Below, one piece after another: positions 13,506-23,991 of a stretch of DNA of 64,000 bases; within the stretch, counting starts at the first letter, position 1; each line of letters opens with the position of its first letter. The position numbers were made by a program, and so were the translations under genes. Under the pieces are notes generated by a model that ran no database searches, was not told the origin of the DNA, and was given only the letters and a program-made list of their open reading frames with translations. The stretch is from Chrysopilus asiliformis. Lineage: Eukaryota > Arthropoda > Insecta > Diptera > Rhagionidae. The DNA is taken from positions 65,740,682 through 65,804,681 of the forward strand of contig OZ035963.1 in assembly GCA_964034945.1 (NCBI GenBank), given 5' to 3'.

Positions 13506-13792
13506 GACCCTAGCGGTTTTGGCCTAACGGTAAGAGCTATCGAACAACGGACGACGGATTCTTTGTCAGCGACCCCCCTTTACCCCTGACACCAAGTTTC
13601 AGCCAAATCGGTGACATGAAAAAAATCGAAAAAAAGCATGGACTATAGTCCATGCTTTTTTTCGATTTTTTTCATCTCTTGGATTTGGCTGAAACTTGGT
13701 GTCAGGGGTAAAGGGGGGTCGCTGACAAAGAATCCGTCGTCCGTTGTTCGATAGCTCTTACCGTTAGGCCAAAACCGCTAGGGTCGCCTCCA
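13506..13792. repeat. Central hairpin of the palindrome
   Basis: Both sides contain CAGCGACCCCCCTTTACCCC, then ACACCAAGTTTCAGCCAAATC, then ATCGAAAAAAAGCATG, meeting at GACTATAGTC. The outer part (TAGCGGTTTTGGCCTAACGG, then GAGCTATCG and ACGGATTC) is a diverged version of the transition module at 11936-12056, which links this core to the satellite. Confidence 0.88.
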
Positions 13793-14890
13793 AAAAATTG
13801 AGTTAGCTCAAAACGGATAACGGATTTCGATTCCTCATCCCCCAAAGCCCCTACACACCAAATTTCAGCCCGATCGGAGACAAAAAAATTTTTCAAAAAA
13901 AAACGTCAAAAATTGAGCTAGCTCAAAATGGATAACGGATTTCGATTCCTCGTCCCCCAAAACCCCTACACACCAAATTTCAGCCCGATCGGAGACAAAA
14001 ATTTTTTTCGAAAAAACGCAAAAAAAATTTTGAGCACCTCAAAAAATTGAGCTAGCTCAAAATGGATAACGGATTTCGATTCCTCGTCCCCCAAAACCCC
14101 TACACACAAAATTTTAGCCCGATCGGAGACAAAAAATTTTTTCGAAAAAACGCAAAAAAAATTTGAGCACCTCAAAAAATTGAGCTAGCTCAAAATGGAC
14201 AACGGATTTCGATTCCTCGTCCCCCAAAACCCCTACACACAAAATTTCAGCCCGATCGGAGAAAAAATTTTTTTTCGAAAAAACGCAAAAAAAATTTGAG
14301 CACCTCAAAAAATTGAGCTAGCTCAAAATGGACAACGGATTTCGATTCCTCGTCCCCCAAAACCCCTACACACAAAATTTCAGCCCGATCGGAGACAAAA
14401 AATTTTTTCGAAAAAACGCAAAAAAAATTTGAGCACCTCAAAAAATTGAGCTAGCTCAAAATGGATAACGGATTTCGATTCCTCGTCCCCCAAAACCCCT
14501 ACACACAAAATTTCAGCCCGATCGGAGACAAAAAAATTTTTCGAAAAAAAACGTCAAAAATTGAGCTAGCTCAAAATGGACAACGGATTTCGATTCCTCG
14601 TCCCCCAAAGCCCCTACACACAAAATTTTAGCCCGATCGGAGACAAAAATTTTTTTCGAAAAAACGCAAAAAAAATTTGAGCACCTCAAAAAATTGAGCT
14701 AGCTCAAAATGGATAACGGATTTCGATTCCTCGTCCCCCAAAACCCCTACACACCAAATTTCAGCCCGATCGGAGACAAAAAAATTTTTCGAAAAAAAAC
14801 GTCAAAAATTGAGCTAGCTCAAAATGGACAACGGATTTTGATTCCTCGTCCCCCAAAGCCCCTACACTTCAAGTTTCAACCCGATCAGAG
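13793..14890 (-). repeat. Inner 110-133 bp tandem repeat, right arm (about 9 units)
   Basis: Reverse-orientation array of the same units as at 13029-13505. CCCGATCGGAGAC-type sites recur near 13871, 13985, 14118, 14251, 14385, 14518, 14633 and 14767, with a diverged last one near 14880. The 133-bp form predominates, and units starting at 14114 and 14247 are nearly identical. The extra units make this arm about 600 bp longer than the left. Confidence 0.9.
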
Positions 14891-15345
14891 ACAAAAAATG
14901 TTTTTGACCCCGGGCGCATTGGCCAATCCGAAAGGCCATGTCCGTTTTTAAGCACCGCCCCCTTCACAGAAATCGATTTCCCATGAAAATCGAAAAAGGG
15001 GCGTGGCCTAGTTAAGCCCAACCTTAATTTTTGGCGCTTTTTTTTCGAAAAAAAACAACTTTTTAGATTGAATAAAAACAAATTTTTATTTTTTTATTTT
15101 TTTCTTATTTTTCTAAAAAATACTTTAGATCATATTACAAAATGAATATCGTATTCAATAATCGTGGATTTGTCCTTAAAAACTAACCGATTTTCAAATT
15201 TCAAATAAGTAGGTATAGGTTTTTACAGATAAAATTTTAATAGCGATAAAATTCAAGTCTCCAAATCATTTAGATAATAATAATTTTTTTGAAAATCAGT
15301 GAACGTAAATACGAGTTAATCTAATGAAGATTATTGTGTGTTAAA
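14891..15345. other. Mirror of the left bridge and 3' flank
   Basis: Reverse complement of about 12585-13028: GC-rich bridge, A/T-run tract, then the 3' flank of the minus-strand gene copy. TTTATTTTTTTATT near 15085 gives the minus-strand copy an AATAAA-rich 3' region. No other coding signal is seen. Confidence 0.6.
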
Positions 15346-15697
15346 TTAAACTTTATTCGTCATTGCGACGTTTGGATTGCGATAGGGACGATTTTTCAAT
15401 TCTCTGCGTAGTACCATAATACCCTTAGTGAAGACAAAATAGATAACTGCAAATAAAAGAAAATTGAGTTATTTTAGGTAAGTATTATATTTTAAAAAAA
15501 TGTGGAATCCCATATTGGAAGTTTTTTTTTCAAGGATATTTACCTATTTTCACTAAATGAATCAGAACTGAGCCGATTGTGCTACCATCCCCCTGGCCTC
15601 GCAATATGGTGTACATCCCCGAGGAAACTACGTAAATCGACAATCCAATTGTGATGCAAGCAATTACGATCCATGGCAATAGAAGAACTTCCTTTTC
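15346..15697 (-). CDS. Last two exons of the same membrane protein, inverted right copy
   Basis: This is the reverse-complement partner of the plus-strand gene end at 12232-12584. The first exon is 15697-15544 and the second 15446-15346, with the same splice sites, the same phase-1 intron and the same TAA stop. As read, the coding sequence is identical to the left copy, while the intron and flanks carry a few small differences. Open frames, splice sites and stop are all kept, so this copy is not obviously a pseudogene. Its 5' exons would have to lie beyond the right satellite block (past 19110), and I could not find them. The two copies face each other tail to tail, with stop codons about 2.76 kb apart. 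Confidence 0.75.
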
Positions 15698-15881
15698 CTT
15701 TAAATAAAAAATAAAACAATAAATTTATTAATGATGATGAAAAAGATTAAAATTTAAAAAAATTGTGATTGACTATTTTCGGACCAGCGATAATGTATAA
15801 TGTATTTGGGGAGGCGGGAGAGGGGGTGAATGGCAAGTAGAGCGGTAAGAAACTTGGTGTAAAGGGTAATGGGGAGCCGCT

Positions 15882-18800
15882 GATCGCGAATCCGCGGTCC
15901 ATTTTGAGCTATCTCAATTTTTTGAGGCGACACTAGCCGCCCTGGCCAAACCGTGAGAGCTATCGCGAAACGGACCGCGGATTCGTGATCAGCGACTTAA
16001 GATTTTTCGAACAAATCAGAGTCGAAATATGTGAAATTTGTAAAAAAGGGAAAACTGTTAAAAAAAGCATGAAGGAGTGGGAAAATCGCGTTTTTGATGA
16101 AATTTTCACAACCCCCTACGATGATACACCCCAGGTAATGGTACCCTGGCTATCGACTGGCACCACCCCCAACCCGCTAGGGGCCCGTTTTAACATTTCG
16201 CCCTTTTCAAGTTTAAGATTTTTCGAACAAATCAGAGTCGAAATAGCCGCCCTGGCCAAACCGCGAGAGCTATCGAAAAACGGACCGCGGATTCGTGATC
16301 AGCGAATGATCGCGAATCCGCGGAAAATTTCGCGCTAAATCCGCGGAAAATGTCGCTGATCGCGAATCCGCGGAAAATTTCCCTCGCTGATCGCTGATCT
16401 TTATCGAAATATGTGAAATTTGTAAAAAAGGGAAAACTGTTAAAAAAAGCATGAAGGAGTGGGAAAATCGCGTTTTTGATGAAATTTTCACAACCCCCTA
16501 CGATGATACACCCCAGGTAATGGTACCCTGGCTATCGATTGGCACCACCCCCAACCCGCTAGGGGCCCGTTTTAACATTTCGCCCTTTTCAAGTTTCAGA
16601 TTTTTCGAACAAATCAGTTGTCGAAATAGCCGCTCTGGCCAAACCGCGAGAGCGGAAAATTTCGCGCTAAATCCGCGGAAAATGTCGCTGATCGCGAATC
16701 GCGAATCCGCGGAAAATTTCGCGCTAAATCCGCGGAAAATTTCCCTCGCTGATCGCGAATCCGCGGAAAGTGTCGCTGATCGCGAATCCGCGGAAAATTT
16801 CGCGCCAAATCCGCGGAAAATGTCGCTGATCGCGAATCCGCGGAAAATTTCGCGCGAATCCGCGGAAAATGTCGCTGATCGCGAATCGCGAATCCGCGGA
16901 AAATTTCGCGCGAATTCGCGGAAAATGTCGCTGATCGCGAATCCGCGGAAAATTTCGCGCTAAATCCGCGGAAAATGTCGCTGATCGCGAATCCGCGGAA
17001 AATTTCGCGCGCTAAATTCGCGGAAAATGTCGCTGATCGCGAATCCGCGGAAAATTTCGCGCTAAATCCGCGGAAAATGTCGCTGAGCGGAAAATGTCGC
17101 TGATCGCGAATCCTTCCCTCGCTGATCGCGAATCCGCGGAAAATTTCGCGCTAAATCCGCGGAAAATTTCCCTCGCTGATCGCTGATCTTTATCGAAATA
17201 TGTGAAATTTGTAAAAAAGGGAAAACTGTTAAAAAAAGCATGAAGGAGTGGGAAAATCGCGTTTTTGATGAAATTTTCACAACCCCCTACGATGATACAC
17301 CCCAGGTAATGGTACCCTGGCTATCGACTGGCACCACCCCCAACCCGCTAGGGGCCCGTTTTAACATTTCGCCCTTTTCAAGTTTAAGATTTTTCGAACA
17401 AATCAGTTGTCGAAATAGCCGCTCTGGCCAAACCGCGAGAGCGGAAAATTTCGCGCTAAATCCGCGGAAAATGTCGCTGATTGCGAATCCGCGGAAAATG
17501 TCGCTGATCGCGAATCCGCGGAAAATTTCGCGCTAAATCCGCGGAAAATGTCGCTGATCGCGAATCCGCGGAAAATTTCGCGCGAATCCGCGGAAAATGT
17601 CGCTGATCGCGAATCCGCGGAAAATTTCGCGCTAAATCCGCGGAAAATTTCCCTCGCTGATCGCGAATCCGCGGAAAATTTCCCTCGCTGATCGCTGATC
17701 TTTATCGAAATATGTGAAATTTGTAAAAAAGGGAAAACTGTTAAAAAAAGCATGAAGGAGTGGGAAAATCGCGTTTTTGATGAAATTTTCACAACCCCCT
17801 ACGATGATACACCCCAGGTAATGGTACCCTGGCTATCGATTGGCACCACCCCCAACCCGCTAGGGGCCCGTTTTAACATTTCGCCCTTTTCAAGTTTCAG
17901 ATTTTTCGAACAAATCAGAGTCGAAATAGCCGCCCTGGCCAAACCGCGAGAGCTATCGAAAAACGGACCGCGGATTCGTGATCAGCGAATGATCGCGAAT
18001 CCGCGGAAAATTTCGCGCGAATCCACGGAAAATGTCGCTGATCGCGAATCCGCGGAAAATGTCGCTGATCGCGAATCCGCGGAAAATTTCGCGCGAATCC
18101 GCGGAAAATGTCGCTGATCGCGAATCCGCGGAAAATTTCGCGCTAAATCCGCGGAAAATGTCGCTGATCGCGAATCCGCGGAAAATTTCCCTCGCTGATC
18201 GCGAATCCGCGGAAAATGTCGCTGATCGCGAATCCGCGGAAAATTTCGCGCTAAATCCGCGGAAAATGTCGCTGATCGCGAATCCGCGGAAAATTTCCCT
18301 CGCTGATCGCGAATCCGCGGAAAATGTCGCTGAATCCGCGGAAAATTTCCCTCGCTGATCGCTGATCTTTATCGAAATATGTGAAATTTGTAAAAAATGT
18401 CGCTGATCGCGAATCCGCGGAAAATTTTGCGCGAATCCGCGGAAAATGTCTCTGATCGCGAATCCGCGGAAAATTTCCCTCGCTGATCGCGAATCCGCGG
18501 AAAATGTCGCTGATCGCGAATCCGCGGAAAATTTCGCGCTAAATCCGCGGAAAATTTCCCTCGCTGATCGCTGATCTCGAATCCGCGGAAAATTTCGCGC
18601 TAAATCCGCGGAAAATGTCGCTGATCGTGAATCCGCGGAAAATTTCGCGCTAAATCCGCGGAAAATGTCGCTGATCGCGAATCCGCGGAAAGTGTCGCTG
18701 ATCGCGAATCCGCGGAAAATTTCCCTCGCTGATCGCTGATCTTTATCGAAATATGTGAAATTTGTAAAAAAGGGAAAACTGTTAAAAAAAGCATGGAGGA

Positions 18801-19110
18801 GTGGGAAAATCGCGTTTTTGATGAAATTTTCACAACCCCCTACGATGATACACCCCAGGTAATGGTACCCTGGCTATCGACTGGCACCACCCCCAACCCG
18901 CTAGGGGCCCGTTTTAACATTTCGCCCTTTTCAAGTTTAAGATTTTTCGAACAAATCAGAGTCGAAATAGCCGCCCTGGCCAAACCGCGAGAGCTATCGA
19001 AAAACGGACCGCGGTATCGTGATCAGCGACATTTTCCGCGGATTTAGCGCGAAATTTTCCGCGGATTCGCGATCAGCGAGGGAAATTTTCCGCGGATTCG
19101 TGATCAGCGA
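15882..19110 (-). repeat. Higher-order satellite array, right block (minus orientation)
   Basis: Same modules as the left block but reverse-complemented (AAAATGTCGCTGATCGCGAA, AAAATTTCGCGCTAAATCC), with five spacer copies near 16080-16260, 16450-16650, 17240-17440, 17750-17960 and 18793-18990. All five spacers carry CCAGGTAATGG where left-block copies have the complement of CCATTAGCTGG. The block is about a quarter of the visible length of the left block. Open frames through it are repeat frames. Confidence 0.93.
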
Positions 19111-19115
19111 CCCCC

Positions 19116-19247
19116 ATTATCCTTTACACCAAGTTTCAGCGAAATCTATTTTTTGAAAAAAATCGCAAAAATCGATGGACCACTATCAATTTTTGCGATT
19201 TTTTTTTCAAAAAATAGATTTTGCTGAAACTTGGTGTAAAGGATAAT
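19116..19247. repeat. Hairpin at the outer edge of the right satellite
   Basis: Two arms of about 59 bp (19116-19174 and 19189-19247) pair with few mismatches. The left arm reads ATTATCCTTTACACCAAG, then TTTCAGCGAAATC, and the right arm is its complement. The arm start matches the core of the central palindrome (ACACCAAGTTTCAGC) and the sequence beside both gene introns (near 12056 and 15865). Confidence 0.85.
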
Positions 19248-20600
19248 CGTTCGATTTTTCTAACCGAGAGAATATTTGCTGTGAGTTTTAGAGAAGGTTT
19301 TCTAGACCGAAACATGATTTTTAGGGTAACCAATAATAGTTTTCTTAAAGAGCAAGTAAAGTCGTTACGGAGAGACTAAATTGCAGTTGGCAAACTTTTT
19401 CGATGCACAAAAGATATGCTGTTTTCTTTTTCGTGTAAATAAAGGTGAATTTGTAAAATGTAAGACTCCTGCAATGAAGTTTGTTAAATGAAAATTCACG
19501 TTTTGTTTCGGTATTTGCCAGGTATACCAGGATTTATTCTTCGAAGAAAATATTCTATTCAGTTAACAAGGATCTGCTTTTACTTTTGTCGCGCTATTTA
19601 TTCGCAAAGTTGTCGTTGCTTTAACGATTACCAACAATGACAGCATTAACTTTGAACAAAAGCGTTAATGCTCGGCGTGTTTTATGTACAGAGCGATGTC
19701 AAACAATAAAAGTTAAAGCTCATAATGTAGACACATACTTATTTAGCAAATTTCACCAACGATTTCTACGTCTTCATATCGCAAATACTGCTAGGCGACG
19801 GGTATTTTCATGATATGTGAATATCACGAATTTTAAAGGAAAATGTATCCTTTATTTAGGCTGCTGCTTACTGAATATCCGAAGCAGAGAAACTTTTAAT
19901 AGGTTCATGTTTGTTTTCATATAACAAGTTGCAAATATCTTAGTATCTACAAGTAGGTATATCTGGATGAAAACAAAAAATTTAACACACGAGTATATCG
20001 AATTTTGTAGATCCCTACATATTCGGCTCCTGCTTAAAACTGTTTGAATAAAACATTGAAAAGAAATTAGGCAAGTACTTTAGGCGCTTTTTGTTATCTT
20101 TTGGGGACAATTATTTAGTTTAGTCTTGGAGAGCTGTTTAACAATTTTTTTTGTGTCGCTGTAAATTGCCCTCCCACAAATGATGGTAAAAAAACCCGAA
20201 AAAAGACAAAACACGATAAGGGAGAAAAAAGACGCATGGGGAATAAATTTCACACATATAAAGTTTTACAACATGTGCGATAAATTAAATTGTTGCATGT
20301 ATAAATAAAATATGAGTACAAGTCACTTGAATTTGCAAACAAAATTCTCAATATAATTGAGAAGACTTTTATTAATGAAGTTCAAAATTGATTTACGATG
20401 TTTGTTTGTTTTGCATTCAGATTTTTTGCTTACTTGGTGAAATTTTTATTTATTGATTTTTTTTAAATTGATGTGACTGAATTTTTATGCAAATATAATC
20501 AATACATACAATAAAAGCAAAATTTAAAATATTTAATAGATTCCTGTCTAAAAAAAAACCTTTAAAAAATTGAAAAACCCCTAGGGATAAAATTGCATAA
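19248..20600. other. AT-rich DNA without recognised genes
   Basis: No open frame longer than about 60 codons, no convincing exon and no recognisable repeat family. A search for the missing upstream exons of the minus-strand membrane-protein copy found nothing convincing here. Confidence 0.5.
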
Positions 20601-20619
20601 TCCGAAAGTTAAATATAAA

Positions 20620-20930
20620 CAAAATGTTTCTTTAGAAAAATCTATTTGTATAGGAAAGAGGGAAAGGAGTGGTCCAATTGGATTTTCATGTATGGAATGG
20701 CTATGTAAAATCATATTCTAAACACCTTTTATCTTTATAAATTTTTCGATACGATGCACAGTCTTTGAGAAAACACGACGAAAGTATTCCATTTGTATGG
20801 AAGAAAGGGAAGCAGTGGTCCGATTGTATTTTGATGTATGGATGAGTTATGTAAAATGATATTCTGAACACAATTTACCTTTATAATTTTTTTCAATATG
20901 ACTCACTGAAGAAATTAAGGATATCTAACA
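20620..20930 (+). repeat. Dispersed repeat family A, copy 1 (two units)
   Basis: Two tandem units of about 165 bp. Each carries ATTTGTAT followed by a G/A-rich stretch, GTGGTCCAATTGGATTTT or a variant, TATGTAAAAT, ATATTCTAAACAC, TCTTTATAAATTTTTCGATA and a GAGAAAA end. Related copies lie at 22656, 47765 and 52225. Confidence 0.7.
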
Positions 20931-22655
20931 TGGGAAAAATTAAGGGATTTTAAAAATTCGACCTGAATACTAATTTAGTTATGCTAATATGCGTTCAAAG
21001 ATTGACCGTAGGTACCAACATTTTCTATTTAAATTGCTCAATCAACAATATTATTGTTACACAGAATCCTCTCCCATTTTTTTTTACATAATTTTGTAAA
21101 ATCCTTTGTATAAACACTAAAGTATTTTTTGAGCAAATTAACTAATGATTTTTTGTCTCAGTTTGGTTTTTTTTATTTATAAAGCCTTCTTCTATTGAAA
21201 AACAGAACAAGAAGACTGTAACAAGAATAACACGCCTTAATTCCCCTCTGAAAAAGGCAAAATAAATTTTAATTAGCCCTATATTCATTGATGCCAATTA
21301 AAATATTATTATTATTTGATTACAAGATCTTTTTGGCTTTGTTCTACACCAACACATACAAAATGGAAGAAAAATCGAAGAAAATCACAAAAGAAAATGA
21401 AATACAAAAAAAAAAGGATCTGCTGTTGTGGTATTGAAGTTCATTTACACCTAAAAGTCAACTGATGTGAGTAACAATGGAGGTACTTTTTGATTAATAT
21501 TCCCTGGATGTGGGTGTCTCTCGATGAGATTCTGACAATGTAATGGGGACTGGGGAACGAAATTAACCACGGATAACATCAGTTATGAGAAGCGTCGGGT
21601 ATGATGGAAGTGCTTCTTCATGGAAACAGTGATTAGCTTAGGCCTCAAGTCCCACAGGATGAAATTGAGTTCCTTTGGTAATTCGTCTAATATCAAAAGG
21701 TAGTTTCATTAATCTTGTAGAGGGGAGTTTTTCTCTCTTGCTAATCTGTTCGTGTCCTGAATATTCTAAAAGATCACTCTTTGTACCAGACATAAACAGC
21801 TGAACAGGACATTGAACACGCGTTGCACAAAATACTGTCCTCATCCTTCGTTCGTAGCACTTCCACTCCGTTTGTCTGTCCATTTTACTGTCTATCTATC
21901 CATTTGTCTGCCTACTAGGCTTAAATGGTTTATTTTCTGTTGGGAACTAGTTGATTGTTGACTAAGGAATCCAGGGAAATATTTCTTTTCGCTTAGGAAA
22001 ATTGAAAACCAACCGACATCGTCCTTGAGCTACGTCTATATTGGGAATGTATTGTACAGTGATTTGTACAGTGTAGTTTTATTTCATTTGATTTGGTTTG
22101 TGAGTTTCATGTCCTTTTCCTGTAATGAAATATAAATCTGTGAATCATCGTATATGGTTGAATATGTATTTACCTCGGATGATATTATATTATATGCAAC
22201 ACAATGTAAGCTAAAATTGCCTTTGTTAATTTAATTTGATTTTTATAGGTGCCTTTGTCACTTTTATGTATGTGAATGCCGCAATTCGAAGGATGGATAC
22301 AACCAAGTAGATGTCCTTTCTGTTGTAAAATGATGAACATTCAAGTAAGGTTTTGTTGAATGATGGAAGTGCACCAATCAGCAGCCTAAACAAACACCAA
22401 TCAGCAGCCTAAGAAAAAAAAATATTTATTAAAAATTTTATTTAATTAATATTATCAAAGAAATTTATAAATACTAAATAATATTTGTTTAATTTGTGCC
22501 AACATTCGTGGTTAATCAAAGAATGTAAGCAAAATTTCATTAGGATTTACAGTAGAATATCGATAATTTGCATTTCAAGGGACCAATGAATAAATACAAA
22601 TTATCGAGTAGAAAAAGAAAAAAAATACGAATTAACGAGATTTTTATTTATGTAA
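20931..22655. other. AT-rich DNA, no supported gene
   Basis: It contains a short direct duplication (ACACCAATCAGCAGCCTAA twice near 22371-22410) and a CTGTCTATC-type microsatellite scrap near 21880. The 81-codon minus frame at 21638-21883 has no splice or family support. Confidence 0.45.
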
Positions 22656-23125
22656 ACAAACATAAGAAAAGCTATAAGTTCCAGTTGCCAATTGTCAAAT
22701 ACTCTATATAAGTTATGTAAATTTTATTATAAACATGTTTTTCCTTAATAAATTTTTCAATATGTCTCGCCGTTTTCGAGAAAATTGCAAAAAATTGTTT
22801 CATTTGTATGGGGGAGGGGGGAAGGAATGTACAATCTTATTCTAAACACGTTTTGTCATTATAAATTGCTTAATACGACTCTCCATTTTCGACAAAATGG
22901 CAAAAAAAAGTATTCAGTTCGTATTGGGGAGGTTGAAGAAATAGTCTGTTTTTACCAGTTTAGGAAATTAGCCTAGCCGTTTACGAGAAATGTAACTATA
23001 CAAAATTTCAAGTCTCTAGCTCAATCCTTCCGAAAGTTATGGTGTTCACGAACGGATAGACAGACGGACGGACGAACGGACATACGGAAATCCAAATCTT
23101 TTTTGTCATACCTAACAACCTGGTG
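22656..23125 (+). repeat. Dispersed repeat family A, copy 2, with GACGGAC tail
   Basis: It begins near AAACATAAGAAAAGCTATAA, runs through two 165-bp-type units, then CAAGTCTCTAGCTCAATC and a GACAGACGGACGGACGAACG tail at about 23060. The 63-codon frame at 22785-22976 is a repeat frame. Family B follows after about 150 bp. Confidence 0.75.
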
Positions 23126-23269
23126 TAGTTTATTTTTGTCTCCAATGATTGCTTCGATACGAAATAACGAAATGATATTCTGGCTTTTCTTCAAAATTAC
23201 GTTACAACATTATAGAAATTTAATTCCGTTACAATAACAAGAAAACGTAACGAAACCCAAAAACCTTAT

Positions 23270-23655
23270 TTCGTTACTAGCTTGCATACCCGTCGTTGCC
23301 GGGTTAAGTTTTTTGTCTAAGTTTTAGAATACGAAGAAAACCGGAAAGAACTTAAAAACTTTTTAATGGGTCTATGCTGGGGCTGGACTTCCGACGAACA
23401 TCTATGCCAAATTTCAGGCCAATCGGTTCAGTAGTTTCCCGCGAAAGAAAAACATAGCGCAAAAGCTAAGTTTAAATCACTTCACCCCCTCCCCTTACTC
23501 TCCCCACCCCTCGCGCTACTTTTCCGTATGCCTATGTTGGAACCAGAACTACCACAGGCGCTCATGCCAAATTTTAAGTCAAGCGGTTCAGCCGTTTTTG
23601 CGTGAAAGAGGAACAGACAGACAGACAGACAGACACCAACTCATTTTTATATATT
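23270..23655 (+). repeat. Dispersed repeat family B (non-LTR/SINE-like), full copy
   Basis: It starts TACTAGCTTGCATACCCG and contains CGTTGCCGGGTTA. It has two lines of CCAAATTT-CAGGCCAATCGGTTCAG type and a C-rich stretch (CACCCCCTCCCCTTACTC), and ends in a (GACA)n run near 23620 followed by TTTTATATATTAGTAT. This layout is typical of widespread insect retroposons with tetranucleotide tails. The class is my inference. Confidence 0.7.
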
Positions 23656-23850
23656 AGTATGATGATTAATTTTTTCTGAAAGTTTCAACGAAATTTGAAT
23701 TTTCCATATATAGTTACAAGACCAAAACAAAATTTATATTTTGATGACGCAATTCTATGTTTAAATTCGATATTTTCGCGGATGAAAGTTTCTGAAATTT
23801 CCCTACACTATTTTAATTGAAATTTGAAAATCCATTGACATTCAGCTCTT

Positions 23851-23969
23851 TAACTATTACAAGAATACAAAATGAAATTCCATTTACAATATCTGGAGTT
23901 GGAAAAGCTGTTAGTATTAAATTTGGCGACTATGTCGATGCATCGCCGGAGAAAATTGAAAAAGGAATT
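23851..23969 (+). other. Possible terminal exon, two competing frames
   Basis: An acceptor-like CATTGACATTCAG at 23838-23850 is followed by an open frame ending at TAA (about 23969) that reads ITRIQNEIPFTISGVGKA and then VSIKFGDYVDASPEKIEKGI. A different frame of the same DNA starts at an ATG (about 23872), reads MKFHLQYLELEKLLVLNLAT, continues through an Arg/Lys-rich stretch, and reaches a donor-like CACAG/GTAAAT near 23991. They cannot both be right. No family was recognised, so this is weak evidence for coding. Confidence 0.2.
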
Positions 23970-23991
23970 TAATTTTATGTTGCACAGGTAA

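Larger units (their letters stand above)
11686..16255. repeat. Large palindrome (inverted duplication) centred at 13645/13646
   Basis: The left arm (11686-13645) and right arm (13646-16255) are reverse complements over satellite spacer, transition module, intron, two coding exons, 3' flank and the 110-133 bp repeat. The centre is GACTATAGTC, flanked by AAAAAAAGCATG and its complement. The right arm is longer because it carries about five more copies of the inner repeat. Small differences exist, such as CGGTGACATG against a four-base variant next to the centre, so the arms are close but not identical copies. Confidence 0.93.

Noticed and set aside
13395..14951. Open frames MKNFFVSDRAEIW- and MRCSNFFCVF-type in the inner repeat
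   Set aside because: They recur every 133 bp with the repeat unit and exist on both arms in mirrored form.
16270..19047. Open frames of 64-170 codons in the right satellite
   Set aside because: Same repeat translations in the opposite orientation.
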